Assembly: GCA_009838595.1 (NCBI GenBank)
Contig: VXRI01000036.1
Span: 1 to 15,757, forward strand
From: Chloroflexota bacterium
GTDB taxonomy: Bacteria > Chloroflexota > Dehalococcoidia > Lucifugimonadales > JADFKI01
Length of the DNA: 15,757 nt
Direction of reading: 5' to 3'
Shown here: piece by piece, positions 1-5,905 of the stretch
Layout of the letters: each line of letters starts with the position of its first letter
Numbering within the stretch: the stretch's first letter is position 1
The notes under the pieces: model-generated
Databases searched by the model: none
Seen by the model: only the letters and a program-made list of their open reading frames with translations
Told to the model about the DNA's origin: nothing
Program-made: the position numbers and the translations under genes

Positions 1-1
1 C

Positions 2-409
2 AGCTACTGGCTGGAGCAGACTGCGGACAAGGCGGACGCCATCCGCGATCTGGTGTTGTCGCGGCTGATAGAACAGGGCATTTTGGAAGCGGAAGATGAC
101 CGCTTCCTGTGGGTGTTTCGTTCGCGGCGCTACCCGTCCATCGACGGCACCGCCGAGCGCGAGGTGAAACTGCGCATCATGGGCGTCCTGTTCAGCGACG
201 AGATACCGTCGCCGCGCGATGTGGTCATCATCTGCCTCGCCGACGCCTGCGGCATCTTCAAGAGCCTGCTGTCCAACCGCGAACTGGACAACGTAGCCCC
301 TCGCATCGAACAAGTACGCCGTCTAGACCTAATCGGCCAAGCGCTGTCAAGAGGCATCCACGACATCGAAATGTCCATCGCCGCATCGGTGCAGCCGCAC
401 GCGTACTAG
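2..409 (+). CDS. GPP34 (Golgi phosphoprotein 3-like) family protein, 3' part
   Basis: The reading frame is open from the left edge to the TAG at 407-409, giving about 135 C-terminal residues; the start lies outside the window. The visible part reads as the C-terminal half of a GPP34 domain: an early helix with LVLSRLIEQGIL, a short strand with FLWVF, the RYPSIDGTAE segment followed by a charged helix (EREVKLRIMGVLF), then a hydrophobic helix (RDVVIICLADACGIF) and a C-terminal helix. In eukaryotes GPP34 proteins bind phosphatidylinositol-4-phosphate and retain Golgi enzymes. Bacterial members occur mainly in actinobacteria and related groups, and their role is not settled. The frame has no breaks. 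A long perfect hairpin lies 42 bp downstream. Family assignment is by recognition of the pattern; any partner genes upstream cannot be seen. Confidence 0.72.
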   Translation, partial: SYWLEQTADKADAIRDLVLSRLIEQGILEAEDDRFLWVFRSRRYPSIDGTAEREVKLRIMGVLFSDEIPSPRDVVIICLADACGIFKSLLSNRELDNVAPRIEQVRRLDLIGQALSRGIHDIEMSIAASVQPHAY

Positions 410-757
410 ACTGCCCACTAAGTCATACGCCTGATATTGGTTGACGATTGTAAGAGTCCCTTCTGCTTTTTGGGCAGAAGGGACTCTTCTCATATTACCA
501 TCGCCGCTCTTTTCCCCTCGAAGCGAGAATGGCAGGTTGTTATACCAAATCTGGTATCGAATTAGTCAACACTTACAAGACTTACAAGAATGACAGGCGC
601 AAAGGTCAGATTAGGGAGAGTTATAGATGAGTAAATCTACACCGCCGGTTTAGTATATCCGCGCCAACGCATCATTTCCCCCATCCTTGACACCCTACGC
701 GCCATTGCGTCATATTTGTGCTGCCTGTATTAATCATGGGGCTAGTATGGGGCTGGC
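410..757. other. 348 bp intergenic region with short symmetric elements
   Basis: No plausible gene is seen here. Besides the hairpin at 452-488, it holds an inverted repeat ATACCA-AATC-TGGTAT at 542-557 and a perfect 9 bp direct repeat, ACTTACAAG, at 571-579 and 580-588. The 542-557 palindrome could be an operator for the downstream comEA-like gene. No convincing -35/-10 pair was found between it and the ATG at 758, and the Shine-Dalgarno before that ATG is weak (GGGGCTGGC). Confidence 0.4.
452..488. terminator. Strong hairpin downstream of the GPP34 gene
   Basis: A perfect 15 bp inverted repeat (452-466 with 474-488, arm AAGAGTCCCTTCTGC) encloses a 7 nt loop, TTTTTGG. It begins 42 bp after the GPP34 stop. 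No T-tract follows the right arm, so it is not a classic intrinsic terminator, but its stability and position fit an mRNA 3' end. The arms are symmetrical and it could act on either strand. Confidence 0.55.
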
Positions 758-1414
758 ATGAGGCTGAACTTTACCTATATCCTGCTGGGAGTACTGGTCG
801 CGCTTGCGATTGTGGTCGGGGTGGCAATGACTGTTCTGTCCGGCGCGTCCGCGGGCGATGTGCAGGTAGTTGAGATTGCGCCGACGCCAACGCCCGTGCC
901 GACGAGCACCCCGGTACCGCCCGAGCCGGATGTGGGTGTGTACATCAGCGGCGCCGTAGTCAATCCCGGCGTGTACATCATGTACGAAGGCAGCCGTTTG
1001 GCTAGTGTGCTGCTGCTGGCAGGCGGCGCGACCGAGAACGCCGATCTGTCAGCTATCAATCTAGCGGTTGTAGTCCAAGACGAAGACCACTGGCATATAC
1101 CAAGAGTAGGCGAGGAAGTGCCCGCTGGCGCTCGAACATTAAATGGCGACAGGGCGAACAGTCGCAGCGCAAATGGCAATTCTGCCGCATCGTCCGCGCA
1201 AGCAGAGCAGGGCAGCGACGGCAAGGTCAACCTGAATAGCGCGGGTGTTACGCTGCTAAAAACATTGCCCAACATTGGCGAAGTTCGAGCGCAGGCAATC
1301 GTCAGCCACCGCGAAGCAAACGGCGATTTTGCCAGCATTGACGCGCTGTTGGAAGTGGACGGAATAGGCATAGGCATCATCGACAACATACGCGACTTGG
1401 TGTCGGTGGAGTGA
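758..1414 (+). CDS. comEA: ComEA-like DNA-binding protein (SLBB + helix-hairpin-helix)
   Basis: A 218-residue membrane-anchored DNA-binding protein of the ComEA type. In competent bacteria ComEA captures incoming double-stranded DNA outside the membrane for the ComEC channel. The order is: one N-terminal membrane helix (about 7-29), a Thr/Pro-rich spacer (PTPTPVPTSTPVPPEP, about 42-57), an SLBB domain (about 59-125, with YISGAVVNPGVY and LLAGGAT), a low-complexity Ser/Asn/Ala linker (about 126-155), and a C-terminal tandem HhH domain (157-216). The HhH domain shows VNLNSA at 157-162, a first hairpin at LPNIGEVRAQAIVSHR and a second at VDGIGIGIIDNIRDLV. This is the standard ComEA layout with an SLBB spacer. 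No comEC follows; the next gene is mscS. The ATG at 758 has a weak ribosome site, but no better in-frame start precedes the membrane helix. Confidence 0.88.
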   Translation: MRLNFTYILLGVLVALAIVVGVAMTVLSGASAGDVQVVEIAPTPTPVPTSTPVPPEPDVGVYISGAVVNPGVYIMYEGSRLASVLLLAGGATENADLSAINLAVVVQDEDHWHIPRVGEEVPAGARTLNGDRANSRSANGNSAASSAQAEQGSDGKVNLNSAGVTLLKTLPNIGEVRAQAIVSHREANGDFASIDALLEVDGIGIGIIDNIRDLVSVE

Positions 1415-1473
1415 TTTCGCCACATCCCATTTCCCCTTCCGCAATCTAACAGGATGGGCGGGACAGATGGGAT

Positions 1474-1491
1474 AGGCTCTTAAAGGAGCCT
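1474..1491 (+). other. Small hairpin between comEA-like gene and mscS
   Basis: AGGCTC at 1474-1479 pairs with GAGCCT at 1486-1491 across a 6 nt loop. It lies 60 bp past the comEA stop and about 30 bp before the mscS start. No T-run follows. It may mark an mRNA end or lie in the mscS leader; a 6 bp stem could also occur by chance. Confidence 0.25.
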
Positions 1492-1521
1492 GACAAAGTG
1501 CAGGAAATAGAAAGGATTTAG

Positions 1522-2655
1522 ATGCTACCGCCGTTTATAAGCCAGACGAATTGGGGCGGTCCGACGAGCGCTGTGATTGTCTTTGTTGCGTTCTTGATAG
1601 CGGCCGGAATCGTGAATGTGATTCTACGCGTTATCATAAATCGATGGGCGCGCCGAACTCGCGGCACGCTCGACGAAGATCTGCTTGGCGTGGTGCGAGG
1701 TCCCTTGGTGCTGTTCATCGCGCTGTCCGGGCTGTTCATCGCACTGCTGATACTCACCAATCTCGATAGCCCGCAATACGCGCTGATAGCGGGTTACGGC
1801 GATTACATCAGCCGCGCGTGGCTGGTCGTCGTCATAGCGGAAGTGGCGTACTTGCTGTATCGCCTGCTGGATGCCGCGCTCGTCTGGTACATCCGCAGCG
1901 TCGCGGTCAACACAGACTCGGAATTAGACGACAGGCTACTGCCGCCTGTCAAGCGTCTGTTGCCTTTGGTAGTACACTCGCTGGCATTCCTGATGGCGCT
2001 GTCGGTGTTGAACATCCCGATAAGCCCAATACTCGCGGGCTTGGGCATCGGTGGCTTGGCGGTCGCGCTGGCGGTGCAGCCCACGCTCGCCAATTTCTTC
2101 GCCGGCACGTATGTCGTAACCGAGGGCGAGCTGAATATCGGCGACTACATTGAGTTGCAAGGCGGACCGGCAGGCTATGTTGTGGAAATAGGCTGGCGCA
2201 GCACGAAGATACGATCGATGTTCAACAATCTGGTAATAATCCCGAATTCGCAGATGGCGAACAGCATCGTAACGAACTTTTACAGCCCGTCGCCTGCGCT
2301 GGATGTGCTGGTGTACTGCGGAGTGAGCTATGACAGTGATCTGGCGCTGGTAGAGCGAGTAACTCGCGAGGCGGCGCAAGAGCTGGTGGACGAGTCGGAG
2401 CACGCGGTCAAGGGCGAGCCGTGGTTCGGCTTCGAGGAGTTCGGCGATTCCAACATCAGCTTCTGGGTATTCATCCGCGCAACCGACAGAATAGGCAGCT
2501 TCTTCCTAACAAGCGATCTAGTAAAGATAATCCACTCGCGTCTAACCGCAGAAGGCATCGAAATAAACTACCCCGTGCGCAAGCTAGTATTCCCCTCTGC
2601 CGAACCCAACATTCCCGCCGTGTCATCAAACCCGCCCGCACCGCCGCCGCGCTAG
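1522..2655 (+). CDS. mscS: MscS-family small-conductance mechanosensitive channel
   Basis: A 377-residue inner-membrane channel that opens under membrane tension and releases solutes on osmotic downshock. Hydrophobic stretches at about 15-38, 58-79, 97-118 and 143-163 precede the pore helix at about 169-199. The pore helix shows the Gly/Ala-rich MscS TM3 pattern (LAGLGIGGLAVALAVQ followed by PTLANFFAG). The beta domain follows at about 200-255, with NIGDYIEL, VVEIGWRSTKI and the conserved VIIPNSQMANSIVTN. A mixed alpha/beta C-terminal domain ends near residue 355, then comes a Pro-rich tail (NPPAPPPR). E. coli MscS has 286 residues and three helices, so this is one of the larger members with extra N-terminal helices. 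The ATG at 1522 is preceded by AAAGGA at 1511-1516. The gene lies 107 bp after comEA and may be separately transcribed. Recognition is secure. Confidence 0.93.
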   Translation: MLPPFISQTNWGGPTSAVIVFVAFLIAAGIVNVILRVIINRWARRTRGTLDEDLLGVVRGPLVLFIALSGLFIALLILTNLDSPQYALIAGYGDYISRAWLVVVIAEVAYLLYRLLDAALVWYIRSVAVNTDSELDDRLLPPVKRLLPLVVHSLAFLMALSVLNIPISPILAGLGIGGLAVALAVQPTLANFFAGTYVVTEGELNIGDYIELQGGPAGYVVEIGWRSTKIRSMFNNLVIIPNSQMANSIVTNFYSPSPALDVLVYCGVSYDSDLALVERVTREAAQELVDESEHAVKGEPWFGFEEFGDSNISFWVFIRATDRIGSFFLTSDLVKIIHSRLTAEGIEINYPVRKLVFPSAEPNIPAVSSNPPAPPPR

Positions 2656-2716
2656 GGATGTGCGATGGCAAAAAGTTCTTCCCCTTTGATGGGGTAAGGT
2701 GTGGATTGGAGTATTA

Positions 2717-2865
2717 GGTTCCGTGGACATTTAACAATTACATCCCGTCATTCCTGCGGAAGCAGGAATGACGGCGCCTCCAAGCGGCGTTAATATGACA
2801 AAACTGCTACATTTGAGATTCTGGATTCCCGTTTTCACGGAAATGTCGCAGATGTCAACAGAGCC
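2717..2865 (+). mobile_element. MITE-like element, copy 1 (TA-flanked, 149 bp)
   Basis: A short non-coding element with imperfect terminal inverted repeats. The left end reads GGTTCCGTGGACAT and the right end, read inward, reads GGCTCTGTTGACAT. A TA dinucleotide lies directly outside both ends (2715-2716 and 2866-2867), as expected for an element that duplicates a TA target (IS630/mariner-like, or some IS5-group elements). Inside is a perfect 13 bp stem with a 4 nt loop (2745-2757 with 2762-2774, arm CCGTCATTCCTGC). A near-identical copy in the same orientation lies at 11015-11161, which supports the boundaries. No transposase is encoded, so it would need one supplied from elsewhere. Confidence 0.7.
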
Positions 2866-2979
2866 TATACCGTTTCGTTTAACTTGATGGTGTCTGAAAA
2901 TGTTAAGAGCGCTAAAACCATAGTATGAATAAGCGCAGATCATATCTAACAAGACAATTTCACTAACTCAATTGATACC

Positions 2980-3085
2980 TGTCATTTCGAGCGAAGCGGA
3001 AAATCTAAAGTCGGAAACGGGTTTGCGTGCAACGATTTCAGATTCCTCACTGCGTTCGAAATGACAAGAACGGCGAGGAATGACA
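2980..3085 (+). repeat. 106 bp interspersed repeat, copy 1
   Basis: This begins TGTCATTTCGAGCGAAGC and contains an 87 bp core (2980-3066) whose ends are inverted repeats, TGTCATTTCGA and its near-complement TTCGAAATGACA. A further 19 bp then ends in GGAATGACA at 3085. A second copy of the same 106 bp length lies reversed at 13550-13655, and most positions match. It is non-coding. Repeats with TGTCATT...AATGACA ends occur in many bacterial genomes and behave as MITE- or REP-like sequences. Confidence 0.7.
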
Positions 3086-3303
3086 ACATTAGGGATTTGT
3101 GAAATCGTCTCTTGCAAAAGAGATTACGCACCTACGACTGATATTACCCCTACCCAAGCGAGCAGTACTACATTCGCCATCTATGGTTCAATTGTTGGCA
3201 ACGGACGGCAGAGCGTCAACCGCTTGGTAAACGCGGATAACGCTTTCATCTGGGGGATGTGTGTGCGATACTTTCGCCTTTCCCATCTTAATCATTTGAA
3301 ACG

Positions 3304-5235
3304 CTATTCTCCCTCATACGACAGCACGCGCAGCCCTTCGCCGTCGGGGATTAGCAAGACACGGCTGCCCGGCGCGGCGGCGATTGCTTGGGCTAGGCGT
3401 GCGTGGTCGGCGGCGGTTAGCGTGGGCGTTGCGATGTCGGTGTCTGCCCACAGCAGCATTTTCACCTCGTATCCGAGCGCATCTTGCAGCGGGGCGACGA
3501 TTGGGCTTCCCGCCGGCGCGAGCAGCGTTACCTGCTTGTGTGAATGCCGTATTTCGGGCGTGTCAAGTAGAGCAGGCACGCCCGATGTTTCAAGTGCATC
3601 GGGTACATCAAGTTCAGTTTGCGGCGCGACTTCCGTTGTATCATCGCTTGTGGCATCGCGCTCGGCATCCTCGCCGTTTTGCTGGCGGTCTTGGCGGTAG
3701 ATTGACCAGTAGTAGGGCAAGAACACGGCTGCGGCTGCGATTACGGCGATTGGCGCTGTCATGTCTGCCAGCGTGTCTAGCGAGAGCGCGAATTCCAGCA
3801 GGTCGCGCAGGACGAAAAAAAGCAACACGCTGACGCTGCCCAACAACGCCAACACGCCAATTCCCAGCGCGGCGAAGATGAAGATGCGGCGCGATGTCGC
3901 CTGTCGTTCGTCCGTGCCTAATTCAACCGCTCGTGTCTGTATGTTCCGCCAGTAGTATCCCCAGACAGGCGTTCCCAGAATCGCCAGCGTGATGATGTTT
4001 ATGAGCGGACGCTTCCACTGGTCGCCGCCGACCACTACATCGCCGAACTGCGCCAGAATGAGCTTGAGCGCGGCGCTGACCAGCATGAAGATTGCGACCG
4101 CGAGCGCGCCAGTGCCTATCACCGTCAGGATGTAGGTGTACGCGCGCCGCGCCGAAAGCGTCGTGCCGCCGGACTCATCCGCTTCGTAGCGCACCCTGTG
4201 CCAGTGATACGCCCACAGCACAGCGCCAACCGCCAGCGTCGCGACAGACCCGGGCAGAAACTCGAAGTGCTGTGCGACGGTCGCCGCGCTGTATGTGCCG
4301 AAAAGCCAGGTCAGGAATTCGTGGATGATGATGCCCAGCGCAGCCAATGTCGTCATCACGCCGCCGAGGATTGCGAAAATGTACAGATAGACCTGCCGTA
4401 GCACGCTGTCATAGTCGCGGCGCGCTATGTACAGCCAGTGCAGCGACCATATTCCCACTCCCACGATTGCGACCGCCAGCATCTCGCGCATAGCATGCCG
4501 CCACAGTCCCGAATCGCCTGAGATAACAGGCGTGGAAACAAGCGCGTTGTAGCCCTCCAGCAGTATGAAGTAGAATACGCGCCCGACGCCTATCGAGAGC
4601 ATCACCAGTCCGGCAAGGGACGCGATGTAGATATACAGGCGGCGTATGGCGCGGATGTCTTGTGTGGGCTGCCCCTCGTGCTCCGCAATTAGCCAGTGCC
4701 ACACCCACACTGCGCCCCAAATTATGGTCGCCGCCAGGCTATATCCGCTGAAATCTTCCGTGCGAAATATCCAGTTCAGCACGTTGAAGGCGGCATAGAT
4801 GAGAATGCTGCCCGCCACCGCAAGCGTGATGTATATGTAGAGTTTCCGCAGTATGGAGCGCGTCTCTACGAATTGTTCGACAACGACGCGCTGAATGTAG
4901 CGCCAATGGAAGTACCAGAGGGGCGCGCCCACTATCAGCAGCGACACGCCGGCGGCTAAATCGGTGTTGGAGCCTGAAAGTACAGCGCCACCCGCAATAC
5001 CCTCCAACACGAACTCGATGAGCAGCACAATGCCGCTCGCTGTCATCATCAGCGATACGAAGGCAACGACGTAGAAGTACAGGCGGCGCACCGTGCCGAT
5101 GCCGGGGTCAGTGTCGTCATGCGCGTCCTCGGAGGCGCGCCGCCTCCAAGCGATGATGCCATACACTATCAAGCCGATGATCGCGACCGGCACAAGCGTT
5201 CCGAGTATGGAGAGTACGAAGAATATAGCATCCAA
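3304..5235 (-). CDS. Polytopic membrane protein with six DUF5671-type repeats
   Basis: A 643-residue membrane protein. One N-terminal helix (about 4-29) is followed by six tandem units beginning near residues 50, 130, 198, 280, 363 and 449. Each opens with an Arg/aromatic motif (RRLYFYV, RKLYIYI, RRLYIYI, RQVYLYI, RRAYTYI, RRIFIFA), holds two hydrophobic helices and ends in an aromatic motif (WYFHW, WVWHW, WSLHW, WAYHW, WGYYW, PYYW). This matches the DUF5671 pattern, giving about 13 membrane helices. A linker rich in Asp, Glu and Thr (about 511-565) leads to a small soluble C-terminal domain (about 568-643) that I do not recognise. The start is TTG at 5235, preceded by AAAGGGAA; no in-frame ATG occurs before residue 63, which would remove the first helix and the first motif. 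No function is known. Degeneration rises toward unit 6. It lies 61 bp after the small anchored-protein gene and is probably co-transcribed with it. Confidence 0.8.
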   Translation of the reverse strand: MDAIFFVLSILGTLVPVAIIGLIVYGIIAWRRRASEDAHDDTDPGIGTVRRLYFYVVAFVSLMMTASGIVLLIEFVLEGIAGGAVLSGSNTDLAAGVSLLIVGAPLWYFHWRYIQRVVVEQFVETRSILRKLYIYITLAVAGSILIYAAFNVLNWIFRTEDFSGYSLAATIIWGAVWVWHWLIAEHEGQPTQDIRAIRRLYIYIASLAGLVMLSIGVGRVFYFILLEGYNALVSTPVISGDSGLWRHAMREMLAVAIVGVGIWSLHWLYIARRDYDSVLRQVYLYIFAILGGVMTTLAALGIIIHEFLTWLFGTYSAATVAQHFEFLPGSVATLAVGAVLWAYHWHRVRYEADESGGTTLSARRAYTYILTVIGTGALAVAIFMLVSAALKLILAQFGDVVVGGDQWKRPLINIITLAILGTPVWGYYWRNIQTRAVELGTDERQATSRRIFIFAALGIGVLALLGSVSVLLFFVLRDLLEFALSLDTLADMTAPIAVIAAAAVFLPYYWSIYRQDRQQNGEDAERDATSDDTTEVAPQTELDVPDALETSGVPALLDTPEIRHSHKQVTLLAPAGSPIVAPLQDALGYEVKMLLWADTDIATPTLTAADHARLAQAIAAAPGSRVLLIPDGEGLRVLSYEGE

Positions 5236-5296
5236 AATGCTTCCCTTTCGCAGCGGTATAGTTCAAGACAGGGTGAAAAGGACAGCCGGAATGAGG

Positions 5297-5764
5297 TTAT
5301 TCCTCTTCTTCGGTTTCAGGGCAGTAGTCGTAGGGCCAGGGATATTGGGTGAACTTCCATTCGCCGTCTTCTTGCCGCAAGGTATATCGCCTGTTGTATG
5401 ACGATTCGCCGCTGTCGAACGGTCCACCGCCGCGGAACTGTGTAATCTGCACATTTACGAATGTGGTGTCATCGATGAGTTCGCTGTCGCGCAGCGTGGC
5501 GCGTATATCCCAGTCTTCGCGGGCACGATAGCGCGACTCGCCCGCGTAATCCGTGAGCTCGCATTTGTCGTGAAGTTCTTCGGACAACATGGCATACGCC
5601 GCCTCGATGTCGTCATCTTCTGCCGATCGCAGCAGGTCTTGAACCGCCCGCTCCGGTGTGCCGGGCGCAAACACGGTCTCTCTCGAAGTAAGCGCAAGCA
5701 CAATGCTCACAATCAGCAGCGCGGCGAGGAATCCCCCCGCGCCGATGAGCCACCACTTGGTCAA
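5297..5764 (-). CDS. Small membrane-anchored protein with NTF2-like (DUF4878-like) extracytoplasmic domain
   Basis: A 155-residue protein. A short MTKWW start precedes one membrane helix (about 5-27). The outside domain opens with the helix TPERAVQDLLRSAEDDDIEAAYAMLSEEL cut by charged residues, followed by strands including TFVNVQITQFRGGG and a closing RYTLRQEDGEWKFTQYP. That pattern (helix with a count of residues around AYAMLS, then strands ending in DGEWKF) is typical of NTF2-fold domains such as DUF4878. The tail is acidic (TEEEE). Two Cys residues lie outside the membrane. The start is TTG at 5764; the strong Shine-Dalgarno GGAGGT at 5771-5776 fixes it. It sits just upstream of the DUF5671 gene (61 bp gap), so the two probably share a transcript. 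The exact family is uncertain and no enzymatic residues stand out. Confidence 0.65.
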   Translation of the reverse strand: MTKWWLIGAGGFLAALLIVSIVLALTSRETVFAPGTPERAVQDLLRSAEDDDIEAAYAMLSEELHDKCELTDYAGESRYRAREDWDIRATLRDSELIDDTTFVNVQITQFRGGGPFDSGESSYNRRYTLRQEDGEWKFTQYPWPYDYCPETEEEE

Positions 5765-5905
5765 GATACACCTCCGGTGCGGTTAGTCGGTATTTCTGTA
5801 TATCAGTATTTCGGTATTACCCGTTCGTGGTAAGCCTGTCGAACCACTTTATCCTGTCCATTGATAGTTATCTCGGACAGACTGACAGACTGATAGACTG
5901 ATGAA
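5765..5905. repeat. Repeat-filled spacer (AT-rich near-repeats, REP-like unit, 8 bp tandem repeat)
   Basis: This 141 bp spacer upstream of the small anchored-protein gene is a mosaic. Positions 5790-5819 hold loosely repeated GGTATTTC/AGTATTTC/GGTATTAC units. Positions 5821-5847 (CCGTTCGTGGTAAGCCTG, then TCGAACCAC) resemble a REP-like sequence common in unrelated bacteria. Positions 5851-5870 match half of the TAACATCGAT palindromic repeat seen at 7998 and 14610. Positions 5878-5901 are three 8 bp units, CAGACTGA, CAGACTGA and TAGACTGA. The VWA gene stop lies right beside the tandem repeat. Confidence 0.5.

Larger units (their letters stand above)
2656..3303. other. 648 bp gene-free region between convergent genes, rich in repeats
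   Basis: No credible coding frame is present. The region separates mscS (+) from the DUF5671 gene (-), both ending toward it. It holds a TA-flanked MITE (2717-2865) and a 106 bp interspersed repeat (2980-3085). The stretch 3086-3303 shows only a small CTCTT-GCAA-AAGAG hairpin at 3109-3122. The 13 bp stem in the MITE (2745-2774) may serve as a transcription end for mscS. Confidence 0.6.

Noticed and set aside
2717..2865. Similarity of the MITE ends (GGTTCTGTTG) to IS6-family ends
   Set aside because: IS6 elements make 8 bp target duplications; the flanks here share only TA, and after GTTG the sequence differs.
3080..3700. 206-codon plus-strand frame entering the DUF5671 gene
   Set aside because: Most of it is antisense to the DUF5671 protein tail, and the product is Ser/Ala/Arg-rich low complexity with no ribosome site.
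5878..5901. 8 bp units considered as a CRISPR-like or iteron array
   Set aside because: Units are contiguous with no spacers, only three in number, with no replication or cas gene nearby.
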